Assembly (NCBI GenBank): GCA_950022295.1
Contig: OX465599.1
Coordinates: 286,337,501-286,401,500, forward strand
DNA length: 64,000 nt
Reading direction: 5' to 3'
DNA from: Bromus sterilis
Taxonomy: Eukaryota > Streptophyta > Magnoliopsida > Poales > Poaceae
The notes under the pieces were generated by a model, which worked only from the letters and a program-made list of their open reading frames with translations, had not been told where the DNA came from and did no database searches. Positions 1 through 9,800 of this stretch are shown here, piece by piece. The first letter of the stretch is position 1; each line of letters opens with the position of its first letter. A program made the translations under genes and the position numbers.

Positions 1-403
1 AGCCCCCACTTTGCAATACAAGGTTTAGACGGTCTAGTTGTATATTGCGAGTTTTACGTGGCTGCTAGGGCTTTCATAGTTAAACAAGTTTTAACCTACG
101 AGTCAACCACAACGTCAACCATACAATTGTCTCTATTACACCCCGCACGGGGCCCTCCGTTGCAAATGCCACATCCGCTAAAGTAGAGAGACAGACACCC
201 CCCCAGCCACTTTATACGGTACAAGCCTCATGTCAAGCGTGGAACCAGTCTCGCGTAAGAGTACGCGTAAAGTCGGTCGGGGGCCGCTTCATCAAACAAT
301 GCCGCAGATGTGAACAAGTACACGTGGGAGGGTAACAATCATACAATCAACGCCCACATCCCCGATGTGTTCTATCCGTACAGTAATACTAAGCATAGAC
401 CTA
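1..403 (-). mobile_element. 5' leader of an Angela/BARE-lineage Copia element, running off the left edge
   Basis: This is the untranslated leader that follows the LTR and primer-binding site of a Copia element read on the minus strand. There is no long reading frame, as expected for the leader before gag. The order of short blocks on the minus strand (a GATGAAGCGGCC block, a GAGACTGGTTCCAC block, then an AGCAGCCACGTAAAACT block) resembles what I recall of BARE/Angela leaders. The coding body lies beyond base 1 and cannot be judged. Confidence 0.7.
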
Positions 404-415
404 GCTCTGATACCA
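404..415 (-). promoter_or_regulatory. Copia primer-binding site (initiator Met tRNA type)
   Basis: On the minus strand the sequence is TGGTATCAGAGC, one base after the LTR end. This is the standard Copia primer-binding site complementary to initiator methionine tRNA. It fixes the element's orientation and the inner LTR boundary. Confidence 0.9.
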
Positions 416-416
416 C

Positions 417-2169
417 TGTTGGGGTTCGCAGCAGAAAACACAAATTTTTCTAACTAGCGTTCCCTTAACCCAAGATCTAGCTAGCCGTATTACCGTAACG
501 GAAAGTAGTGCGGAAATAACATACCTCGGGGTGTAGTCCGTTGCGCGGGAAACGTTCCCGCAAACGTGGTTGATGTAGCCGATCAAGTTTCACAGCCCCC
601 TGGCTGTGTTGAGCACCCGGATGGGTGTAGTGCCACACGTGCAGCACCTCGTAGTACTCGCACACGTACGAGACTCGATGACGACCTCCGTTCTCTGATC
701 CAGCGGAGGGGGCGGAAGCAGACCTCCGGACGGAGCTTCGGCAGCACGACGGCCTCCGATTCTAGCAGAGAGGTCTCAATTCCACTACAGGCTCACACTA
801 GGGAGCCCACCGTGGAAGAGACCAGAGAGGGGAGAAGACCGGAGAAAACCGATCTCAATTCGGAGTTATATTTATTTTCTCACGAATTTCTGTGTATTAA
901 TTATGTGCACCCTGCCCATCTATATATAGGCTGGGGAAGGGAGTCAACCCACCTCCCCTAGCAATGTGGGACTAAACCCCTTGCTAGGGGGGAGTTGGCC
1001 GGCCAAGGGGGGAGAGGGGGCGCACCCCTCATGGGCCCTAGGGCCCATGGCGCCTCCCCCCCTTTTTCTTTTCTTTTTCCTTTTCCCTTTAATTCCTTAA
1101 TGGGCCTTTTCCTCCACTAAGGCCCATAGCACCTATTAATTAGAAATAAAATGATTTTAATTATTAATTCAATTAATTAATAACTAAAACATATTATTTC
1201 ATCTCCCTGTGCTCCGGAAACACTTCCGGCTCACTCCGAACTTGTTTCAGTTCAATACGGTACTCCTCCGATATTGTCTCCTTAATTCTCTGGTTGCTCC
1301 GATGGTTCCGAAAAGGTCTCCGATTTCATCGAGCCCTTAAGTGTGTTACCCTACGGTCCGAGAACACTCCAGTCATGACTGAGCAGAGGCAACAGTCAAT
1401 GATCATCAGCGGGACCTGGATTCCCATAATGACCCCTGTGCATTCCGGATATCGATACCGATTGGACCTTACGCCGTATAGCATTCCCTTTGTCAGCGAT
1501 ACTGGATTGTTCCGAGATTCGATCAATGACATCCTATGTCTGGTTCAACCTCGTTCCGAACTAACTCCTTATACACTCGTTCCCGTGATATTCATCCCCG
1601 TGACCTAGTCACACGCTGCGCAGCTTTATGGATGGAATCTCACCGAGTGGGCCCTGAGTATCTATCCAATATGGATTGACAAATCCCGCTCTTGTAAACA
1701 ATACTCCTCAACGTATCTCGACGGAATACCTAAGATACAACCGTTATGACCCGCATATTTCAGTCAGGTGGTGGGATGTAAGTCAAAGCATCCGGGAAGA
1801 TAGTGATTATGCACGTACTCACGGTCAAAGGAACGGTCTACCACGTTCTGTAATTACAACACTGAACCTTCATAAGATTTGATCATGCTGTAATGCTTTC
1901 TTTGGGTAATGTTCATCACGTCACTTAACCAGTGAGGTGACCTCAAAGTCAAGAGACTTAATTGTCCATGATCGCGAAACCACGACCATCATGTTGACCA
2001 TGAACTAGTTATCGAAGTAGAGGCTAACTAGGAACTCTGGGGTTTCTATACCACACCTGCATCATTGTTTCACTGATGCAGTTCTAGCACGGTATGAAAC
2101 TGGTTATGAACTTGCTTAGATATATTGGAATAATCATGTATTATTTGCCTCTAGAGCATATATCCAACA
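417..2169 (-). mobile_element. 5' LTR of an Angela-lineage Copia element (1,753 bp)
   Basis: On the minus strand the LTR opens with TGTTGGATATATGCTCTAG and closes with CCCCAACA directly before the primer-binding site. The opening resembles the TGTTGGAAATATGCCCTAGAG start of Angela/BARE LTRs, and the length is usual for that lineage. Its outer edge at 2169/2170 interrupts a Gypsy element whose sister copy near 20890 reads straight through. The TSD is therefore AATTA (2170-2174), with the partner copy off the left edge. Short frames inside the LTR (for example 566-961 and 1294-1608) are not conserved genes. Confidence 0.85.
920..929 (-). promoter_or_regulatory. TATA box of the Angela-type LTR
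   Basis: CTATATATAG, read on the minus strand, lies near the middle of the LTR, with U3-like sequence upstream and the R/U5 part downstream. It is the only strong TATA in this LTR, so it is the likely core promoter. Confidence 0.6.
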
Positions 2170-2336
2170 AATTATACTTCCAATTCTTATATTGAGGATT
2201 TTAAAAATAAAATGTTTGCTGCCCAAGAAGAGTCTAATGATTGCTATGAAGAGGAATCTTATGATTCCGAGGACTCACTTGATACTTCCCTTTCTGATGA
2301 TTTGATACTTGCTTTGTTGATGGACATGATGCCACT

Positions 2337-2867
2337 ATGGATGATGCCTACGAAGATGAACTTGTTATAGTTCCTTATGTTAAGCATGAAATTGTTGCTA
2401 TTGCACCCACACTTGATTGTCCTATTATCCTTTTGAAATCTCCAAATCCGGAGAACTTTTCTCTTATCAAGGCTCAATGTGATGGGTTGCATTTATCTTA
2501 TAATCCTAAAGACCGTGTTGAAAACTATACACGTCTGCTTGCAGTTCATGAACAACATGATTTATGTGATTGTTATATTCTTGATGTTGTTCATGATACT
2601 ACTGAAAATTATTTTGAGAGAGGGAAGTTTTGTTGTAGAAACTTCCATATTACTAAAACTCCTCTCTTTATGTTGAAAGTTTTGAAGATGTTCCTGTTCC
2701 ACCTTTCTATGCATGTCACTTTGTGCTTCTTTGACTTATTTTTTACAAGATGCCTATGCATAGGAAGTGGGTTAGACTTAAATGTGCTTCATATTTGTTT
2801 CTTTATGCTCTCTTTTGCTTCAAATTCTTATCCTTATGAGAGCACCTTCTACAATCTTCATGCCTAG
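2337..2867 (+). CDS. Orphan retroelement ORF (Gy1 copy, 176 aa, partial)
   Basis: This is a 176-residue frame with no zinc knuckle, protease, polymerase or integrase motif. It begins MDDAYEDELVIVPYVKHEIV and continues into a Cys/His-containing middle and a strongly hydrophobic C-terminal third (around residues 108-165), which could be membrane-associated or buried. A near-identical protein is encoded by Gy2 (20824-21233 and 28912-29205), split there by two later insertions. Because the two insertions are independent, similarity at protein level suggests the frame was used when the elements were active. The open frame extends upstream of 2337 with mutations, so the ATG used here need not be the native start. 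The function is unknown. I recall similar frames from other Triticeae Gypsy elements but could not check. Confidence 0.5.
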   Translation: MDDAYEDELVIVPYVKHEIVAIAPTLDCPIILLKSPNPENFSLIKAQCDGLHLSYNPKDRVENYTRLLAVHEQHDLCDCYILDVVHDTTENYFERGKFCCRNFHITKTPLFMLKVLKMFLFHLSMHVTLCFFDLFFTRCLCIGSGLDLNVLHICFFMLSFASNSYPYESTFYNLHA

Positions 2868-2893
2868 CTTAAAGGCATAAAAGAAAGCGCTTT

Positions 2894-2907
2894 CGGGATG
2901 CAGCCCG
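2894..2907 (+). other. Conserved post-ORF RNA hairpin (Gy1 copy)
   Basis: CGGG ATGCAG CCCG can fold into a four-pair stem with a six-base loop, 30 bases after the ORF stop. The same position in Gy2 and Gy4 has TTGGG...CCCAA, so the stem has changed on both sides. Confidence 0.5.
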
Positions 2908-3418
2908 CAACGAATTTAGGTTTTGTTTTTTTCTTTTGTTGTGTCTTGATGTTTTTTACTACTGTAGCAACATCATTGTATCTTTATTTTTCAGCTTTGT
3001 GCCAAGTTATAGCCTCTTATGATAAGGGAAGCAAACGTTGTGACATGCTGTCCAGAAAACATATTCTGTCCCTTGACAGAAAAATTCGAATCAAATCACC
3101 AGATCATATTTTTTATCTGAATATTTTTGACAGCATGCTCTATAAAATTGTGAAACTTCCGTATGTTGTGAGGTTTTTGATTTGAGTTGCACAAGTGCCC
3201 CTAAAAAATTCTTTACTCTCTGCTGTTCTGTTTTTCACAGATTCTGCCACGTTTTGTCTCTCCTAACTTTTGCAAACCTTAAGCTTGCTTTTTCTTTGCA
3301 AAAACTTTTTGGTACTCTTGAGAAACAGTAGATCTTCAAGAATATCTTTATATCCAGTGGGAAAAATTTATTTTATTAAGGGTACTAACCTCTCTAATCA
3401 GCTTATGATGAGTTATGT

Positions 3419-3661
3419 ATGAAGGGAGTTTTCAAGTGTGCGATGGAAGATGATGAAAGAAGATCCAGGAGTGTCAAGCGCTCAAGCTTGGGGATGCCCC
3501 CATGCATCCCCAATAAATATTCAAGGAGACTCAAGTGTATAAGCTTGGGGATGCCCCCGTGCATCCCCTTCTCCATCAACAATCATCAGTTCGTCCTTCG
3601 TCTCACTATATTTTTATCACTTCATGCGTTATGTGCTATGCTTGGAGCGTCTCGCTCTTAG
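3419..3661 (+). CDS. Possible small ORF of 80 aa spanning the internal PPT hairpins (Gy1)
   Basis: The frame starts MKGVFKCAMEDDERRSRSV and contains SLGMPPCIP twice, each encoded by one hairpin repeat. An 80-aa counterpart is open in Gy2 (29776-30018) and an 86-aa one in Gy4 (41661-41921, minus). In Gy3 it is closed by a TGA in the first hairpin, and in Gy5 by an early TAA. The frame may be open only because the underlying RNA elements are conserved. No function is recognisable. Confidence 0.25.
   Translation: MKGVFKCAMEDDERRSRSVKRSSLGMPPCIPNKYSRRLKCISLGMPPCIPFSINNHQFVLRLTIFLSLHALCAMLGASRS
3484..3568 (+). repeat. Two internal polypurine-tract copies, each in a hairpin (Gy1)
   Basis: AAGCTTGGGGATG occurs at 3484-3496 and 3541-3553. 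It is the same 13-mer that forms the terminal polypurine tract at 14880-14892. Each copy continues into a stem-loop of GGGGATGC, a six-base loop and GCATCCCC (3490-3511 and 3547-3568). The pair is present at the same place in Gy2, Gy3, Gy4 and Gy5. Confidence 0.7.
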
Positions 3662-3915
3662 GTTTTATTTTTAGTTTTCTTTAGCTTTGATTGCTGTTCA
3701 TAACAAGTTAGATCCCGTCTTACTTTGTGTGGGAGAGAAACACGCTCCACTTTCAAAATTTAGAACACATCATAGGATTTTTCTTGCTTATCTTTTTGCT
3801 GTTGTGTGTTGTTTATCTTTTCATAGCTACTGCCATGTTTAGTTTTAGTCTTAGTTTGTCTTTAGCAAGAGCATTGGCTTTTGTTTAGTTTGTTGCTGGA
3901 ACTCTTTTAAGTTTT

Positions 3916-5064
3916 TGTTGACACACGAACACGTCACGTGTACCCTCGACGCCGGGGGTGATACACCGCAACTCACGTCGAAGGAGACCCGACCGAAAGC
4001 GCGGTACACAAGAAATCCGGCGGGCGCTTTTGTAGACCCGGAACCCCACACTCCCGGGAGGGACTCCATCAGGGAGCACGGAGGCTATGGGCTGCCCTAG
4101 GTTGACCTAATCGCCCCTAGGACCTCGTGGATCGTTGCCCTGCAAGAACAAGAACAAACGAAGAACGAAAAAGAAAGATACAAGGGGAGAAGGATAAAAT
4201 TAGGGTAAAGGATGTAGATGTGTTTGTTCGATTGTGTGTTGTTTCAATCGGCCGTCACCTCATCTATATATGAGGAGGCTGGACTTTCCGTACAAGAAAA
4301 GGACTTCAAATCCCGTCCAAATCTTTCCAAACTTAACCAAACTCGGATTACAAGTGGGCCCGGGACAACAGTTCGGTTTTCGGTAATTTTGGGGATGTAA
4401 ACGACCTCGGATGTAAAACCTCAAAACATCAAAGTTGTAGCCCTCGAAATTTCCAAGAACTTTCATGTTGAACATTTTTTGATTCGGAGCCATCTTGAAA
4501 GGTTTTTGAGCTGATTTCAAACTCAGGTCAGAGAAAAACGCGAATCTGGAAAGTCTTCCCGAATCCCGTCGCCAAAATCGGACGTCCGTCGCTATTCGGA
4601 CGTCCGATTCCCGTCGGATTTCCGGTCCAAAAATCGGAGCCCTACTGGCCTTTCCCGTCAAAAAATGTCGGACTTCCGATATCCTTCGGACGTCCGAACT
4701 TTCCTCGTAGGCTCTCTGACTTGCTTTACAGCAGTACACGGTTTCGGCCGTAACTTATTCATACGAACTCGGATTTGGACGTTTCAAATATCAAAATCGA
4801 CCGTTCGACGAGTCGAAGCCGCCCCATGTAGAACATTTTTCCATTTGATGATGTCTTGAAGTCCTAATTGGCAGAATAGTACTTTGAATGTCATGGTCTT
4901 ATTGCTTCAAACATATTTTTGGCCTCCAAGATGGAATCGGATGACGATGGCTCGAACTACAAAAATGTTCATATCGATGACACCAAACTTTTTCATGAAG
5001 AGGACTTATCCATTTGAGGTCATCTTATATAGGTTTATTGTGATTCGAAAAACCGGTGTCAACA
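3916..5064 (-). mobile_element. 3' LTR of the gag-bearing element
   Basis: The 1,149-bp LTR is bounded by TGTTGACAC and GTGTCAACA, which form a short terminal inverted repeat (TGTTGACAC/GTGTCAACA). It contains three CGGACGTCCG palindromes (4579-4588, 4597-4606, 4687-4696) upstream of the TATA box in the minus-strand sense. Confidence 0.85.
4264..4272 (-). promoter_or_regulatory. TATA box in the 3' LTR of the gag-bearing element
   Basis: The minus strand reads CATATATAG, flanked by CCTC and GAGG arms. The same box is found at 12319-12327 in the 5' LTR, where it would drive the element's transcript. Confidence 0.55.
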
Positions 5065-5081
5065 CATGCCCCCCTGTTTTT
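5065..5081 (-). promoter_or_regulatory. Polypurine tract of the gag-bearing element
   Basis: The minus strand reads AAAAACAGGGGGGCATG and abuts the LTR at 5064. This is the expected plus-strand DNA priming site and sets the minus orientation. Confidence 0.8.
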
Positions 5082-5515
5082 CGGCAAAACTTGTGTGCCG
5101 AAAAATAACTTGCCCATGTTTGTTCTAAGGACGATGTCAACACTCCATCGGCCACACATAATCTTAGGGAGATAAACGTATATCGGCCATGTTTTGTTCT
5201 TAGGGCGATAATCACATATCAGCCATTTATTAGCGCGATTAATCATGTATCATCCATTGCTTGTTTGAACCTTTTTATGCAGACTTGGGTGAAACCTTCT
5301 GATTTAAGAATATTGCCATAAGAAATCCATCAATAATCCCATACCAGGATCTATCTCAAAGATAACCACTGAACCATATTGTCCACCCTTTTGCGAGAAT
5401 CTTGTAAAAAATAAATATTGAACTTTCTCCAATCCTTGCTTTCGCCTGCATATAAAAATCTTCAACAATGGCCGAAACGGTGAACTCCGGTTCGGTCTCC
5501 CCTATATTGGCAAAC

Positions 5516-5941
5516 TCAACATCGGCTATTGAGCAATATGCAATACACCATAATTAACATGATAGCCAGATGTCTGTTGTGCCAATTTATTTGCCTTTTA
5601 ATATCATGTCTAAATATATGAGCAATACTAAAGAAATTCAAGATATAAATTATATTTAGACACTTATCAACATAAATATGAAGTGATTCGTCAATACACA
5701 TGGAATCCATATATATTTGATGCACAACTAATAACGAATCACCAACAACCTCAATATGAGTAGCACCTATAGCAAGCAAAATCTCTAAGCCGAATAATAA
5801 CATCATATTCAGCTTTGAATGTTTGTGCAACAACATTTAAATGGCATGAGGCTTTAAAACAGCACCACGAGGAGATATATAAACAATACCAAAACCTTGG
5901 CCATTGCTACAAACTAAGCCATCAAAATATAATCTCCATGG
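5516..5941 (-). pseudogene. RNase H remnant of a deleted Gypsy pol
   Basis: On the minus strand, 5941-5920 encodes WRLYFDG, the usual opening of the Gypsy-type RNase H domain with its first catalytic Asp. Further on come a frame-shifted AEYD block and then GLEILLAIGATHIEVVGDS, which matches the second half of the domain in the frame covering 5516-5836. At least one frameshift and stops break it. Reverse transcriptase upstream and integrase downstream are absent, so this is what survives of an internal pol deletion. The 380 bases between this and the gag frame (5942-6321) hold only AT-rich decayed sequence. Confidence 0.65.
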
Positions 5942-6321
5942 CACTAATGAGACAAGGTTCAAAACAATGTTATGCTCAATAATAAAAAAAATAATGATTT
6001 GGCTTCTCGTAGATGCAAATTAGCTATATCATACCTAGCCAAATCATAATACCAATAACCAATTCTGCAACTTATGAATTGGTCCATACAACATATTTTT
6101 AACGAATGTACACCTTGTCTCAATCTCCAACAAAACTAAGGATGATGTTTAGAAAACCACACCGGCCATGTTTAGATGTATTCTTAGGACGATAAAACAA
6201 ATATCGACCATTAATATAAACGACATGTAGAATTCATCCACCAAAGCATATATAGCCGAAACAAGCAAATGAAATAACAAATTAAATATTTCGGCCCCTT
6301 CAATCAGCAACAAGAATGTAA

Positions 6322-6795
6322 CTAATCAAATGTATAGTGACTTGGTAACCCCCTATCATGATGTAAGAAATTGTATTGCATCCATGGATCAAAATAAGTC
6401 CATGGAGGGTAACCAATCATACCTGAGGATGAATTCCATGATAAAGGCATCAATGATATGTTTGAAGAATATGAATGATGTGCTAATCGAAGATTCCGGT
6501 TGGATGATGGAAACTTTCGTCTTAATATTTTATGAGATGATTTCTCCTTCTTCACTTTGGTCGTATTTTCTAAAATAGAAACTTGCACACCATTTTTGGT
6601 TTGACTGTTCTTCTTGGGAATCCATTCCATATTCTTCTTTTCAAGTTCTCGTGCACTAAGCTTTTTCAATTTCTTCTTCTGCCAATACGATAAACCGAGT
6701 GGACGTCTCGATTGTGATTCTTTTTCAAGCAATGGGAATTCCTTTTTGACCTTGTGCACTCTCAGCTTCTTCTGTTCATATTTGGCATCTTGATT
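6322..6795 (-). CDS. In-frame continuation of the gag-like ORF beyond a TAG stop
   Basis: The frame of the 975-aa protein continues past its TAG (6796-6798) for about 157 more codons to 6322. The added segment contains RRPLGLSYWQKKKLKKLSA, a Lys/Leu-rich stretch of the type found in the gag-to-pol linker of grass Gypsy elements. It ends in a Tyr/Trp/Pro-rich tail (residues such as GYPPWTYFDPW). The amber codon is either a recent point mutation or, less likely, a readthrough site. Confidence 0.5.
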   Translation of the reverse strand, partial: NQDAKYEQKKLRVHKVKKEFPLLEKESQSRRPLGLSYWQKKKLKKLSARELEKKNMEWIPKKNSQTKNGVQVSILENTTKVKKEKSSHKILRRKFPSSNRNLRLAHHSYSSNISLMPLSWNSSSGMIGYPPWTYFDPWMQYNFLHHDRGLPSHYTFD

Positions 6796-9723
6796 CTAAA
6801 CATTTGCTTTCTCCATGTCTTTGCCTTTAGTAGCCAATGTCAATGCTTTAATTGGATCTTTTTTATTTGAAATTAAATCTGAAGTGGCACACTTACGACC
6901 ATCCTTTTTGACACGATAAACTTGCTTGACCACCTCCTTCTTCTTCCTTGAGCTTCGGACCGATTCCTTTTGATTGAAACAGTCTTTGTTATGAAATTGT
7001 TCATCAAATTTGGATCTTCTTGGAGCTGCATAATCTTGACGAGATGGTTGAAAATAAGATGGATAATGTGCCCTAGAATTGTACACGTCCCGTGATGGAT
7101 ATTGATTCATATAAGCACAGGGATGTATCCATGACGATGGTATTGGCGGCCCATAATATGGATATGAGTATAATGTATTGAAATTATCACTTTGCCAATA
7201 CCGGTTGTCAGATTTGCGCCTAGGGGGTGATCTTGATGCTTTTGAATTACTTGGCCGATGAGCAATTTTTTCCTCATTTATCTTCTGATATTTTTCCAAT
7301 AGTTGCGCGAAAGTGATTTTTGATTTCTCACCCTTGTGCTTATCTCGGCCTTTGCTCTCTTTGGTTTTCCTTGCATCGATCTTTGGATTTGCTTGCTGCC
7401 CCCCAGTGCTTGGCGTCTTCATTGTAACTTTAAAAGATTTCTCACCTTCAAGAATATCATCATTGCGCTCAGGAATAATTTGTGTCCTTGAAAGCTTGAT
7501 CCCATCACCTGTAGTTTTTACCTTCTTGTCCTTAAATGAATTGGCTTGAAGCAACCGATGCAAAAACTTTTTGCCATCAAGACCAATAGGAATAGCATGA
7601 TGATCCCTTGGTGTTTTAACAAGTTTCAATCGTCCACTATCAATGGTCGATTTAACTATTTGACGAAACATATTGCAATCCTCAAAATTATGCTTGAACG
7701 AATCATGGAACTTACAATACATTCGTCCTTGGATTGATGGCTTAACATGGTGATCAAGAATTCTAATATAACCATTTTTCAGCAACAAATCAAAAATCTG
7801 ATCACACATGTTTGAATCGAAGGTAAACGTTTTGTTCTTTAACCGATCTTGGTGTGAGAACGGCTTTGGAAGTAAGAAAACAAATGGTTCAGATTTCGCA
7901 TCACTCCATTCGGCTATGAATTTTATTTTGCACTCTATCTCCGATGACTTTGAATAAGAAATTATACTATCATCGATTTTCTCGAAAGATTCAAATCTTG
8001 GCTTTATTTTTCTGAAATCAAAACTATTATAACATATATGTCTCACTTGAGACCAAATGTAAGCCGAGTAGGAAACTAGCAAAGCTATCCATGTATACAT
8101 CAAATTTAATTGAAACAATGGGAAAAGCTTTTGTTGTAATAATAAGTCACTACCGGTCTCTCTAAATGGCGCAATGTGTTGACCGATATGCTTTGTTATA
8201 ATTGTATTGCTAACAAGTAAATTATCCTTCTTCATTGGTCTCTCAAGATTTTTTATAAGATTTTTTCTAATAGTTGCATTAACAATAAAAAAATGACCAA
8301 ATCTGAAAATAGATAAATTACTTGCTAGACATACCTTTTCATAGATGTTGAGAGAGCATGATGGTTGCGTGAGTTGAATAATAGCTTGCTCCAGTTTTGG
8401 ATGACTCTCCAACGTCGTGTCCTCATCTTTATCTTTGTTCCATGCTTCATCACTCGATTGATCATCAAGTGAACTTTGCTCAACTGCACGCTTGTGTTCT
8501 TGATGTTCATGATTAACCCAACTTTGTTCGGCCATATCATTTTGTTCTTGATGCTCATCAATTTCTGTGGCATGGAACTCATAGGGCAGGAAATATATTC
8601 CCTTAGCTTCAGAAAAATCAAGCACAGTTGTCATGTGCTGGCCATGCCCTTTCTCAATGGTGCTTGCCTCTTTGGATTTGATGGATTCGGAACACACAAT
8701 AGTTGATTCGGCTTTTCCAGCCGAATAACTTTCAATCTTCGAATCATCACTCTTTTCATCAATTGGCAAGGCTTCTTTTCTTTGAGCCAATTCTTTTTCT
8801 ATTTGCTCCAAACGGAGAGAAGCTGATTTAGCTTTAAGCTTCTTCTCAAGCTCAGCCCACTCCGGGTAAGATTTCCCTCCAATACTTTCAGAATCTTTCG
8901 GCATTAGAACTTGAGTGTTGCCAAAAGTTTGCAATTGTATAGGGGGTATATAGTATGCTGGAGCAATAGGAGAAGACATATGCATTGGTGTGGAACTATA
9001 TTTTTCCTGGCATAACCTATCAATTGTCAATAACTCATCTTGTTGCAAAACTCTAGCTTTTATTGCATTATAGTCACGAGTCAAACCACTAAGATATAAT
9101 TCCATACAAATATCACTAATCCTGTCATTTTGGGCTTTCTTCCTTTCTAACGCAGCTACCTCAGCAACAACTTTAGATGAAGGTATGTATGCTCCTATAG
9201 ATTGGTCACTTATTTGGCTATAACCATGAAGGTGTGGAGCCGAATTATGAGTATCAACAGTTGCATATGGCACCGACAGATTATTAGCATGAGTTGTAGC
9301 ATATGACGGTTGATGGTAATTGGCCGAATAACTAGTGCTAGCATGGCCAATTCCCCTATCCATCGACATATTTGGATTAACATATTGCAAGTTAGGTGCC
9401 GATGAATAAAAAGGTGAAACATTCCGTTGCATGTTATTAAAAGTTCCTACATGGGGTGTTTCAACTCTATCAACCGAGCTCATCATGTTGTTCATCGGCA
9501 TATGGATTTCTGGGGTTGCCAATGCATGAGAATTGGAATACATATGGTGCATGTTACTAGTATCATAAGAATTCGAAGCATGTAAATTAGTTTCAATCGG
9601 CCTTTGCACATAATTAGATGTATAATTAACCAAACTAGGGTTAGCCGATATAGTATATTCATTGAACGATCTAGTAGCACCATATGAGTTATTTGCATCT
9701 ACATGAGGGGATTGAGTATTCAT
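6796..9723 (-). CDS. gag: Gag-like polyprotein of the pol-deleted element (975 aa)
   Basis: This is the longest uninterrupted frame in the window. The N-terminal third is rich in Asn, Ser, Tyr, His and Met (low complexity). Around residues 180-330 it turns helical and charged. The region near residues 640-720 holds YCKFHDSFKHNFEDCNMFR, followed by VKSTIDSGRLKL. This Cys/His signature is usual in the gag-linked region of grass Gypsy polyproteins in place of a classic CCHC knuckle. Basic, Lys/Arg-rich stretches follow, fitting nucleic-acid binding. The ATG at 9723 is the first in frame and lies about 80 bases after the primer site. The frame is open although the LTRs differ by about 4%, suggesting use before or since insertion. 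Gag would form the particle, while enzymes must come from another element. Confidence 0.75.
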   Translation of the reverse strand: MNTQSPHVDANNSYGATRSFNEYTISANPSLVNYTSNYVQRPIETNLHASNSYDTSNMHHMYSNSHALATPEIHMPMNNMMSSVDRVETPHVGTFNNMQRNVSPFYSSAPNLQYVNPNMSMDRGIGHASTSYSANYHQPSYATTHANNLSVPYATVDTHNSAPHLHGYSQISDQSIGAYIPSSKVVAEVAALERKKAQNDRISDICMELYLSGLTRDYNAIKARVLQQDELLTIDRLCQEKYSSTPMHMSSPIAPAYYIPPIQLQTFGNTQVLMPKDSESIGGKSYPEWAELEKKLKAKSASLRLEQIEKELAQRKEALPIDEKSDDSKIESYSAGKAESTIVCSESIKSKEASTIEKGHGQHMTTVLDFSEAKGIYFLPYEFHATEIDEHQEQNDMAEQSWVNHEHQEHKRAVEQSSLDDQSSDEAWNKDKDEDTTLESHPKLEQAIIQLTQPSCSLNIYEKVCLASNLSIFRFGHFFIVNATIRKNLIKNLERPMKKDNLLVSNTIITKHIGQHIAPFRETGSDLLLQQKLFPLFQLNLMYTWIALLVSYSAYIWSQVRHICYNSFDFRKIKPRFESFEKIDDSIISYSKSSEIECKIKFIAEWSDAKSEPFVFLLPKPFSHQDRLKNKTFTFDSNMCDQIFDLLLKNGYIRILDHHVKPSIQGRMYCKFHDSFKHNFEDCNMFRQIVKSTIDSGRLKLVKTPRDHHAIPIGLDGKKFLHRLLQANSFKDKKVKTTGDGIKLSRTQIIPERNDDILEGEKSFKVTMKTPSTGGQQANPKIDARKTKESKGRDKHKGEKSKITFAQLLEKYQKINEEKIAHRPSNSKASRSPPRRKSDNRYWQSDNFNTLYSYPYYGPPIPSSWIHPCAYMNQYPSRDVYNSRAHYPSYFQPSRQDYAAPRRSKFDEQFHNKDCFNQKESVRSSRKKKEVVKQVYRVKKDGRKCATSDLISNKKDPIKALTLATKGKDMEKANV

Positions 9724-9800
9724 ATTACCTTCGTAGATAGCAAATCCTTGATGACGATCTTTTCATAGCAAGAACAGGCAGGATACCGTTCAAAGATTCT

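Noticed and set aside
566..961. 131-aa frame
   Set aside because: It lies on the plus strand inside a minus-strand Copia LTR and spans the TATA box. No domain is visible.
3484..3568. A repeat pair with a spacer, at first sight CRISPR-like
   Set aside because: There are only two units, palindromic, in a eukaryotic retroelement, and repeated identically in sister copies. No array or cas gene exists.
5065..6321. A complete Gypsy pol
   Set aside because: Only an RNase H fragment can be read. No YxDD reverse transcriptase box or integrase zinc finger was found on either strand.
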